A DNA stretch of 11,578 bases from Bacteroidota bacterium (lineage in GTDB: Bacteria > Bacteroidota > Bacteroidia > Bacteroidales > VadinHA17): positions 1 to 11,578 of the forward strand of contig JAKAXP010000058.1 in NCBI GenBank assembly GCA_021816545.1, given 5' to 3'. Position numbers and translations under genes: made by a program. This document shows, in pieces, positions 6,284-11,578 of the stretch (the first letter of the stretch is position 1; the number at the start of each line of letters is the position of its first letter). The notes under the pieces are model-generated. The model saw only the letters and a list, made by a program, of their open reading frames with translations, was not told where the DNA came from and searched no databases.

Positions 6284-7426
6284 ATGACAAACGAGGATAT
6301 ACAGGTCCAGCCCGGTGAGGAGCCGGTAAGGCCTGAAATAAAATACAGCATAGGGGCGCACAAGCTTAATGATTTCAACTGGCTTGCCGATCTCCCCTAC
6401 GACGACCGCCACAACGAGGTTGTGGAAGTGCGGTTCAAGAACACACGAAAGGGCTTCTACCGCAATGTGAACGGACTGAAGCTCGAGGTTGATGACCTGG
6501 TGGCCGTGGAGGCCTCACCCGGTCATGATATCGGTTATGTATCCATGACCGGCTTCCTCGTCAGCCAGCAGATGAAAAAGATGAAAATCAGGCCGGTGAT
6601 TGAGGAGATGAAAAAGGTCTACAGGAAGGCAAGGCCGGTTGACATCCAGAAATGGGAGGAGGCAAAGAAGCTGGAGGAGGCTACCATGCTTCGCTCAAGG
6701 AAGATTGCGGAGAACCTCGGGCTGGCGATGAAGATAGGCGATGTGGAGTACCAGGGCGACAAGACAAAGGCCATCTTCTATTACCTTGCAGATGAGAGGG
6801 TTGACTTTCGTCAGCTGATAAAGGTGCTTGCCGAGGAGTTCCATATCAGGATAGAGATGAGGCAGATAGGGGCCCGGCAGGAGGCCGGCCGTATAGGGGG
6901 TATCGGTACCTGCGGCAGGGAGCTCTGCTGCTCAACACATGTCACCAACTTCGTGTCGGTTACCACATCCCACGCCCGTTACCAGGATCTGTCGCTCAAT
7001 CCCCAGAAGCTCGCCGGTCAGTGCGGCAAGCTTAAGTGCTGCCTTAATTATGAACTTGACTGCTACATTGATGCTCAGAAGGAGTTCCCCTCAAGGGAGG
7101 TGCACCTTGAGCTGGCAGGCGGTACGGCCTACTTCATGAAGATGGAGGTGCATACAGGTGTATACTGGTATTCCACTGACCCCCGCATTGCGGCCAACCT
7201 GACAGCTGTCCCGGTTTCGCGGGTGCGCGAAATAATACAGCTGAACCGCAGGGGCATCAAGCCCGAGACCCTGCTTGAGGGCGACGCCGGCAACAAGAAG
7301 GAGCGGGGTAACGACCTGCTGCTGCAGAACAGCGGCCTGACAAGGTTTGAAACAAAGAGCCAGCCCCGTGAAGGAAAGGGACGGAACAGACCATATCACA
7401 GGAAAAATGACAGGAAGCAAAAGTAA
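6284..7426 (+). CDS. ricT: RicT/YaaT-type PSP1 domain protein
   Basis: This is a PSP1-domain protein of the RicT (YaaT) family. In Bacillus, RicT with RicA and RicF forms a complex that binds [4Fe-4S] clusters and affects RNase Y-dependent mRNA maturation and development; the role in Bacteroidota, which often lack RicA/RicF, is not settled. The 380-aa protein has an N-terminal VVEVRFKNTRKGFYRN strand pair, a central PSP1 C-terminal domain (about 110-195, including KTKAIFYYLADERVDFRQLIK) and the hallmark cysteine blocks GTCGRELCCS (209-217) and GQCGKLKCCLNYELDCY (245-261). Cys210, 215, 216, 247, 252, 253 and 260 are all present. The last ~50 residues are a basic, Arg/Lys/Asn-rich tail (ending NRPYHRKNDRKQK), low in complexity and probably disordered, possibly nucleic-acid binding. 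The start of gldH lies inside its last 20 nt, implying translational coupling. Confidence 0.93.
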   Translation: MTNEDIQVQPGEEPVRPEIKYSIGAHKLNDFNWLADLPYDDRHNEVVEVRFKNTRKGFYRNVNGLKLEVDDLVAVEASPGHDIGYVSMTGFLVSQQMKKMKIRPVIEEMKKVYRKARPVDIQKWEEAKKLEEATMLRSRKIAENLGLAMKIGDVEYQGDKTKAIFYYLADERVDFRQLIKVLAEEFHIRIEMRQIGARQEAGRIGGIGTCGRELCCSTHVTNFVSVTTSHARYQDLSLNPQKLAGQCGKLKCCLNYELDCYIDAQKEFPSREVHLELAGGTAYFMKMEVHTGVYWYSTDPRIAANLTAVPVSRVREIIQLNRRGIKPETLLEGDAGNKKERGNDLLLQNSGLTRFETKSQPREGKGRNRPYHRKNDRKQK

Positions 7427-7895
7427 GCTGATCATCGCGGCACTGCTGCTGGCAGCCGCCACCGCGGGATGTGACCGCAGTGTCAGGTATTCCGAAAACT
7501 ACAGCCTGGAGGGGGGTAAATGGAGCATGTATGATCCTGCCAGGTATGCCTGCACAATTGATGACACGGTAAAAACATACAACATCCGGCTTTCGCTGCG
7601 CACCTCGTCGGACTATCCATACCGGAATATCTACCTGTTTGTTGTCACAACCTTCCCGTCAGGGACAGTCGTCACTGACACACTTCAGGCCATGGTGACC
7701 GATGAAAAGGGCAAGTGGCTGGGCAGGGGCACAGGTGACATCCGTGAGCTGTCAATTCCTTATAAGTCAAATGTCTATTTCCCCGAACAGGGCGAGTATC
7801 ACTTCAGGGTGATACACGGTATGAGAGACACCCTCCTCAACGGTGTCTATGACATGGGGATGAAGATCTCCCTGATGGACGGTAAAGCAAAATAA
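7407..7895 (+). CDS. gldH: GldH gliding motility lipoprotein
   Basis: GldH is a lipoprotein needed for gliding in Flavobacterium and found across Bacteroidota, where Gld proteins overlap with the type IX secretion machinery. I start at ATG 7407, preceded by AGGAAAA, which gives a 162-aa precursor. It opens MTGSKSKLIIAALLLAAATAGC: basic n-region, hydrophobic core and lipid-attachment Cys22. A start at 7347 would place 20 charged residues ahead of the signal and overlap ricT deeply. The mature part shows the family pattern: YNIRLSLRTSSDYPYRNIYLF, then FPSGTVVTDTLQAMVTDEKGKWLGRGTGD and GEYHFRVIHGMRD, ending with GVYDMGMKIS. The gene overlaps ricT by 20 nt and is followed 9 nt later by trmB, so it should be translated from the same message as both. 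A partner T9SS-type lipoprotein gene (porW-like) begins about 2.5 kb downstream. Confidence 0.92.
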   Translation: MTGSKSKLIIAALLLAAATAGCDRSVRYSENYSLEGGKWSMYDPARYACTIDDTVKTYNIRLSLRTSSDYPYRNIYLFVVTTFPSGTVVTDTLQAMVTDEKGKWLGRGTGDIRELSIPYKSNVYFPEQGEYHFRVIHGMRDTLLNGVYDMGMKISLMDGKAK

Positions 7896-7904
7896 CCGAG
7901 GGTA

Positions 7905-8603
7905 TTGGGCAAGAACAAACACGCGCGATGGGCTGAGATGAAGGGGTTCGACCGGGTGATCGAACCTCCTTTTGAGGATGTTTTCAGGAGTGAACATGAG
8001 CTCAGGGGCAAATGGCACAGCGATTGGTTCCGCAATAACAACCCCATAATTCTTGAACTGGGTTGCGGCCGCGGTGAATACACCGTGGGACTGGCCAGCC
8101 ACTATCCTGACAAAAATATAATCGGCATTGACATCAAGGGAGCCCGGATGTGGCGTGGTGCAAAGGATGCCCATATACTGGGGCTTCCAAATGCCACATT
8201 CCTCCGTACACGCATCGAGGTTACCGGGTCATTCTTCGCCCCCGGCGAGGTTGATGAGATATGGCTTACCTTCCCAGACCCGCAGATGAAGAGAATCAGG
8301 GAAAAGAAACGCCTCTCCGGCCCCCAGTTCCTCAACCTGTACAGGCGGTTCCTCAAAGACAGAGGGATAGTGCACCTTAAGACCGACTGTCGCGAGCTGT
8401 ATGACTATACACTGGCGCTGGCACAGGTCAACGGCCTGGAGATCATCAGCTCCGTCACCGACCTGTACCGGGAGATGCCGGGTGACCCGCTGCTCTCAAT
8501 AAAGACACATTACGAGGAGCTGTTCCTGAAGCAGGGAGTTCCGATCACATATCTGTCATTCAGACTGCCGGATGAAAAGGAAATCCTCAGCCCCGGAGAG
8601 TGA
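7905..8603 (+). CDS. trmB: tRNA (guanine-N7-)-methyltransferase TrmB
   Basis: TrmB uses S-adenosylmethionine to methylate G46 of tRNA variable loops. The 232-aa protein has SAM motif I ELGCGRGEYT (51-60), the acidic strand IIGIDIKGARMWRGA (72-86), the TrmB hallmark TFPDPQMKRIREKKRL (122-137, corresponding to the family FPDPW-K-RH-KRR segment) and HLKTD (157-161). TTG at 7905 is the preferred start because the resulting MGKNKHARWAEMKGF matches the N-terminus I expect for Bacteroidota TrmB, and GAGGG lies just upstream, though very close (2 nt). The next in-frame ATG (7938) would remove this segment. It starts 9 nt after gldH and its last 32 nt overlap the next gene, which indicates one polycistronic unit. 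Confidence 0.95.
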   Translation: MGKNKHARWAEMKGFDRVIEPPFEDVFRSEHELRGKWHSDWFRNNNPIILELGCGRGEYTVGLASHYPDKNIIGIDIKGARMWRGAKDAHILGLPNATFLRTRIEVTGSFFAPGEVDEIWLTFPDPQMKRIREKKRLSGPQFLNLYRRFLKDRGIVHLKTDCRELYDYTLALAQVNGLEIISSVTDLYREMPGDPLLSIKTHYEELFLKQGVPITYLSFRLPDEKEILSPGE

Positions 8604-8928
8604 GAACGATGGTTTTTTCACCCGTGTCTACGAGGTGACGAAGCTTATCCCCTACGGCCGTATCACGTCATACGGTGCCATTGCCAGGTACCTGGGCAGC
8701 GGCGGCTCCGCGAGGATGGTAGGCTGGGCGCTGAACTCATCCCATTTCGGGCACGGGTTCATCCCTGCGCACCGGGTGGTAAACCGCAACGGCGTTCTCA
8801 CCGGGAAGCATCACTTCGGAACCTCTTCAACGATGCAGCAATTGCTTGAGAACGAGGGATTCACTGTTGAGGATGACCGTGTGGTGGAATTCAGGGAGCG
8901 GTTCTGGGACCCGGCGGTTGAACTATGA
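8572..8928 (+). CDS. Alkyltransferase-like (ATL) protein, MGMT fold without the active cysteine
   Basis: The 118-aa protein is the DNA-binding domain of the O6-alkylguanine-DNA alkyltransferase family. Family features include LIPYGRITSYGAIARYLG (25-42) with the Tyr/Arg pocket elements, GGSARMVGWALNSSH (44-58, containing the flipping Arg48) and NRNGVLTGKHHF (71-82). The catalytic motif, PCHRV in true methyltransferases, is PAHRV here (65-69): Ala66 replaces the alkyl-accepting Cys. It therefore cannot transfer alkyl groups to itself, and by analogy with Atl proteins (E. coli YbaZ and S. pombe Atl1, which carry Trp there) it would bind O6-alkylguanine and hand lesions to nucleotide excision repair. 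Length is typical for free-standing ATLs. The ATG at 8572 is the only plausible start and lies within trmB (32-nt overlap); the upstream Shine-Dalgarno is poor, so translation is probably coupled to trmB. Confidence 0.9.
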   Translation: MKRKSSAPESENDGFFTRVYEVTKLIPYGRITSYGAIARYLGSGGSARMVGWALNSSHFGHGFIPAHRVVNRNGVLTGKHHFGTSSTMQQLLENEGFTVEDDRVVEFRERFWDPAVEL

Positions 8929-8971
8929 ATGGAGGTGGGTGTTATGAGTCAGGGAGTCGGCAGTACCAGTC

Positions 8972-9117
8972 GGCACTCGGCAGTTTGAGCCTCCGGGCCT
9001 GGGAGGAGGGTCAATCCCGCATCCGCCAGCTGGCGGATCGGGACGGCACTCGGCAGTTTGAGCCTCCGAGCCTGGGAGGAGGGTCAATCCCGCATCCGCC
9101 AACTGGCGAATCGGAAC
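8972..9117 (+). repeat. Two tandem 73-bp repeat units with inverted-repeat structure
   Basis: Unit 1 (8972-9044) and unit 2 (9045-9117) are directly adjacent and identical at 69 of 73 positions. All four differences are G in unit 1 and A in unit 2 (8996/9069, 9029/9102, 9036/9109, 9042/9115). Each unit begins GGCACTCGGCAGTTTGAG, and CGGCAG-type words also occur just upstream (8957-8974). Each unit holds two inverted repeats: CCTCC-7 nt-GGAGG (8990-9006 in unit 1) and, in unit 1, a perfect palindrome at 9021-9038. The whole lies in the 267-nt gap between the ATL gene (ends 8928) and the mrp-type gene (starts 9196). No coding gene is supported here; a 77-codon frame (8925-9158) is built mostly from the repeat. 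Confidence 0.95.
9015..9043. repeat. Strong inverted repeat in repeat unit 1
   Basis: The core ATCCGCCAGCTGGCGGAT (9021-9038) is a perfect 18-nt palindrome. It is flanked by TCCCG (9015-9019) and CGGGA (9039-9043), which also pair if C9020 is bulged, giving about 14 paired positions per arm. In unit 2 the equivalent (9088-9116) has three unpaired positions created by G-to-A differences. No T-run follows, so it is not a typical intrinsic terminator, though it could act as a cruciform, RNA-stabilising hairpin or protein site. Confidence 0.85.
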
Positions 9118-9195
9118 GGCATTTGCAACAACACCTGGCAGTGGTTAAAACATTGTAGAACAGGAAAAATATTTCAATAATTATCACATCATATC

Positions 9196-10296
9196 ATGTA
9201 CAAAAAAGAAGATATTCTGAATGCCCTGCGGAAGGTAACACATCCCGACAAGGGAAAAGACATCGTTACCCTGGGCATGGTTGGAGACATCATTGTGACC
9301 GCTGAGGGAATATCCCTTGTGCTGGTGCCTGAAAAATCCAATGATCCTTTCATCGCCTCAGTCAAGAGCAACTGTGTGAGGGCACTGAAGGAAAACCTCG
9401 GACCCGATGCAGTTGTATCATCCATAGAGGTGAAACCTAAAATCATCGTTGAGAAGATGGCTGCCCCGAAGAGAGACGTCCTGCCGGGAGTGAAGAACAT
9501 AGTGGCAGTCTCCTCAGGCAAGGGGGGAGTGGGCAAGTCAACAGTTGCGGTCAACCTTGCCGTGGCCCTGGCTCGCAAGGGTTACGCCACCGGCCTGCTT
9601 GATGCCGACATCTTCGGTCCATCTGTACCGACAATGTTCGATGCAGGTGAGTACCGCCCCGAGGTGCGCACTGAAAACGGCACTGACATCATAGTCCCGA
9701 TGTCAAAATACGGTGTTAAAATCCTTTCAATCGGTTTCTTCGTAAAGGGCTCCGATGCGGTCATCTGGCGTGGTCCGATGGCCAGCAGCTTCCTCAAGCA
9801 ACTGATCAGCCAGGGTGACTGGGGTGAGCTTGACTACCTGATCTTCGACCTCCCTCCCGGAACGAGCGACATACACCTTACACTGGTGCAGGAGGTTCCG
9901 GTTACCGGAGCCATCGTGGTCACCACTCCTCAGGAAGTGGCGCTTGCTGATGCCAGGAAGGGTATTGCAATGTTCCGCAGTGAGGCAATCAACGTACCTG
10001 TACTGGGTCTGGTGGAGAACATGTCGTACTTCGAGGCTCCCGAACTTCCCGGCAGGAGATATTACATCTTCGGCAAGGAGGGCGGCAGCAGGCTGGCCGC
10101 CGAGAGCGGCACCGAGCTTCTGGGGCAGATACCAATCGTGGAGAGCATCTGTGACGGAGGTGACGCGGGCAGGCCTGCGGCGCTGGGCGACAGCCTCACC
10201 GGCAATGCCTTCATGAACCTGGCGGAAACAGTGGTGAGGCAGGTGGGACTGCGCAACGCGGAGATGGCCCCGACGAAGAGGGTTGAGGTAAAGTGA
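9196..10296 (+). CDS. mrp: Mrp/ApbC-type iron-sulfur carrier P-loop ATPase
   Basis: This 366-aa cytoplasmic protein belongs to the Mrp/NBP35 family of ParA-like ATPases that carry or help transfer [4Fe-4S] clusters to apoproteins. Residues 1-80 form the MIP18/DUF59-type domain often fused to Mrp. The ATPase domain follows, with the deviant Walker A SSGKGGVGKST (106-116), LLDADIFGPSVPTMF (134-148), WRGPMASSF (191-199) and DLPPGTSDIHLTL (218-230). After ENMSYF (274-279) most Mrp proteins have a CxxC that bridges the cluster at the dimer interface; here the stretch reads EAPELPGRRYYIFGKEGG with no cysteine, and only Cys60 and Cys319 occur in the whole protein. I recall similar cysteine-free versions in Bacteroidota, so this may be lineage-typical. 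ATG 9196 fits the family N-terminus. It sits downstream of the 73-bp repeats and upstream of the porW-type gene; no clear promoter was found in the gap. Confidence 0.95.
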   Translation: MYKKEDILNALRKVTHPDKGKDIVTLGMVGDIIVTAEGISLVLVPEKSNDPFIASVKSNCVRALKENLGPDAVVSSIEVKPKIIVEKMAAPKRDVLPGVKNIVAVSSGKGGVGKSTVAVNLAVALARKGYATGLLDADIFGPSVPTMFDAGEYRPEVRTENGTDIIVPMSKYGVKILSIGFFVKGSDAVIWRGPMASSFLKQLISQGDWGELDYLIFDLPPGTSDIHLTLVQEVPVTGAIVVTTPQEVALADARKGIAMFRSEAINVPVLGLVENMSYFEAPELPGRRYYIFGKEGGSRLAAESGTELLGQIPIVESICDGGDAGRPAALGDSLTGNAFMNLAETVVRQVGLRNAEMAPTKRVEVK

Positions 10297-10304
10297 GCCT
10301 GCTG

Positions 10305-10334
10305 CCGCCCTCAGGCGGAAAGTCCCGTTTTTCC
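10305..10334 (+). terminator. Weak hairpin after the mrp-type gene
   Basis: CCGCC-CTCA-GGCGG (10305-10318) can form a 5-bp GC stem starting 8 nt after the mrp stop. A T-run (10328-10332) follows, but only after about 9 intervening bases, so it would be an imperfect intrinsic terminator. Confidence 0.25.
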
Positions 10335-10347
10335 TGCCTCTTTTTCT

Positions 10348-10355
10348 TACCTTTG
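10348..10355 (+). promoter_or_regulatory. Possible -7 element for the porW-type gene
   Basis: TACCTTTG matches TAnnTTTG exactly, in the 104-nt gap before the TTG start at 10401. A T-rich run (10328-10332) is the only -33 candidate, at about 17 nt. If used, the leader would be about 40 nt and would contain the small inverted repeat CTCTTA-5 nt-TAAGAG (10372-10388). Confidence 0.4.
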
Positions 10356-10400
10356 GATACTATCGGGAGGCCTCTTAAGTTATAAGAGTATAAAGCATAT

Positions 10401-11578
10401 TTGTTGAGATTACGGCATAGGGAATACAGTGCAGCGGTGATATTCATTGTCACCCTGGTTCTTGCCGGGTGTTCTGCTGAAAAGAACACCGGAGCGAGCC
10501 GTTTTTACAATTCACTGATCTCAAAATACAATATCTGGTTCAACGGCAATGAGGCATACAAGGCCGGGGTGAAGAAGGTAAGGGTTACGCACCGCGATGA
10601 TTACAGTGACCTGCTTCCAGTATTTGAATACACGGTGCCGGAATCTGCACGGGCAGCTGCCTCTGACATGGAACGCGCAGTCCAGAAAGCCTCGAAGGTG
10701 ATAGCGCTTCATTCCATAACTGCAAGACCTGATGAAAAGGGCCGCAGGAATGCCAGCGACAGGAACGAGGAATTCTATAACAGACGTGAGTATAATGAAT
10801 GGGTTGATGATTCATACCTTCTTATGGGCAAGGCACAGTTCTACCTTAAGAATTTCATGGCCGCCCGATCATCACTCTCCTTCGCAATAAGCATAGCCAC
10901 TGATCCTGATCTCGTTACCGAGGCAGGAATCTGGCTGTCACGCATCCAGGCAGAAGAAGGCAATTATGCCGAAGCAGCACGCATCCTTAAGGAGACAACC
11001 GGTCCCGAAAGCCTGTCCCGTTCGCTGAAGGCGATGTATTACTCAACACAGGCTGACATCGCCCTCAGGCAGAAGAGATACAGCGAGGCTGTGGCACCGC
11101 TGGCTTCAGCAACGGATTTTACAGGTGATAACGCAACAAAGGTTAGGCTGACCTACCTGCTTGCGCAGGTATGCAGGGCCGCCGGTGACAATGATCTGTC
11201 GACAAGGTATTTCCGTCAGGTAATGCGAATGAATCCTCCATATGACCTTGAGTTCAATGCCGGCATCAACCTCGCCGGGGTGACTGACATTTCGCACGGC
11301 GATGCTGATGACCTTATGAAATCACTTCGCAAGATGCTTCGCGACTCCAGGAACAAGGATTACCTCGACCAGATCTACTTCGCCCTGGGCGAACTGGAAC
11401 AGCGCATGGGGAATACTGATGAGGCACTGAAACTGTGGTCACAGGCTGCTGCTGCCAGCACTGTAAACACTCGCCAGAAAGCGCGGTCATACCTCGCCCT
11501 GGCTGAACATTACTACGGGAAACCCAACTACCTGAAGTCGTCACAATACTATGACAGCGCCTCATACCTGATTGACAA
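10401..11578 (+). CDS. porW: PorW/SprE-type TPR lipoprotein of the type IX secretion system (3' partial)
   Basis: The frame is open from just after a stop at 10383 through the right edge, 392 codons plus 2 nt, and has no ATG at its head. The sensible start is TTG at 10401 (or the adjacent TTG at 10404). Read from there it gives MLRLRHREYSAAVIF then IVTLVLAGC, a textbook lipoprotein signal with lipid-attachment Cys24. The mature N-terminus, SRFYNSLISKYNIWFNGNEAYKAG (33-56), is the hallmark start of PorW/SprE proteins, and ITARP (106-110) and EYNEWVDDSYLLMGKAQFYLKNF (130-152) follow the same family pattern. The remainder is built of TPR-like helical pairs (for example 137-168 and 175-198, YAEAARIL, YSEAVAPL and DEALKLWSQAA). 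PorW/SprE is needed for T9SS protein secretion and, in gliders, motility. Family members run to about 600-870 aa, so the C-terminal part is missing because the window ends. Confidence 0.9.
   Translation, partial: MLRLRHREYSAAVIFIVTLVLAGCSAEKNTGASRFYNSLISKYNIWFNGNEAYKAGVKKVRVTHRDDYSDLLPVFEYTVPESARAAASDMERAVQKASKVIALHSITARPDEKGRRNASDRNEEFYNRREYNEWVDDSYLLMGKAQFYLKNFMAARSSLSFAISIATDPDLVTEAGIWLSRIQAEEGNYAEAARILKETTGPESLSRSLKAMYYSTQADIALRQKRYSEAVAPLASATDFTGDNATKVRLTYLLAQVCRAAGDNDLSTRYFRQVMRMNPPYDLEFNAGINLAGVTDISHGDADDLMKSLRKMLRDSRNKDYLDQIYFALGELEQRMGNTDEALKLWSQAAAASTVNTRQKARSYLALAEHYYGKPNYLKSSQYYDSASYLID

Noticed and set aside
8972..9117. CRISPR array
   Set aside because: The two repeats are directly adjacent with no spacer, and no cas genes are nearby.
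8925..9158. 77-codon frame starting with an ATGA overlap after the ATL gene
   Set aside because: Most of its length is the 73-bp repeat read through, with low-complexity Gly/Ser/Arg composition and no recognisable family.
10211..10489. Leftward 92-codon frame across the mrp end and the porW start
   Set aside because: It overlaps two well-supported genes on the other strand and shows no family features.

Overview
The window reads as a chromosomal segment of a Bacteroidota bacterium, most likely Bacteroidales/Marinilabiliales-like. Three lines of evidence support this: gldH and porW/sprE, which belong to the gliding and type IX secretion (T9SS) gene set of this phylum; the holB-ricT-gldH neighbourhood typical of the phylum; and several upstream regions with the Bacteroidota -7 promoter element TAnnTTTG. 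Base composition looks roughly balanced by eye. I see no rRNA, tRNA, insertion sequence, phage gene or CRISPR array.

Left part (1-3888). A Stealth-family sugar-phosphate transferase (capsule or surface glycan synthesis) enters from the left edge on the + strand. It meets, tail to tail with a 9-nt overlap, a leftward block: pgk (phosphoglycerate kinase), an unassigned lipoprotein, and a LuxE-like acyl-protein synthetase/adenylating enzyme. pgk probably has its own promoter at about 3929-3961. The lipoprotein and luxE-like genes are 5 nt apart and look co-transcribed.

Middle part (3889-8928), all rightward. A 155-bp divergent region separates pgk from a small TerB-like protein gene, which sits 8 nt before tpx (thiol peroxidase). 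Next come holB-type DNA polymerase III delta' subunit, ricT (PSP1/YaaT family), gldH (gliding lipoprotein, starting inside the end of ricT), trmB (tRNA m7G46 methyltransferase, TTG start) and an alkyltransferase-like protein that overlaps the end of trmB. The tight spacing from ricT to the alkyltransferase-like gene suggests one transcript mixing housekeeping functions (tRNA modification, alkyl-lesion recognition) with cell-envelope and gliding functions.

Right part (8929-11578). A 267-bp gene-free gap holds two head-to-tail 73-bp repeats with strong inverted-repeat content. Then come an Mrp/ApbC-type iron-sulfur carrier ATPase lacking the usual C-terminal CxxC pair, and the first 392 codons of a PorW/SprE-type TPR lipoprotein. 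That last gene opens with TTG and runs off the right edge.

Most of the window is ordinary core genome. The points most worth a second look are the 73-bp repeat pair, the orphan LuxE-like enzyme with its unassigned lipoprotein partner, and the Ala-for-Cys alkyltransferase-like protein. I found no convincing undescribed multi-gene system.
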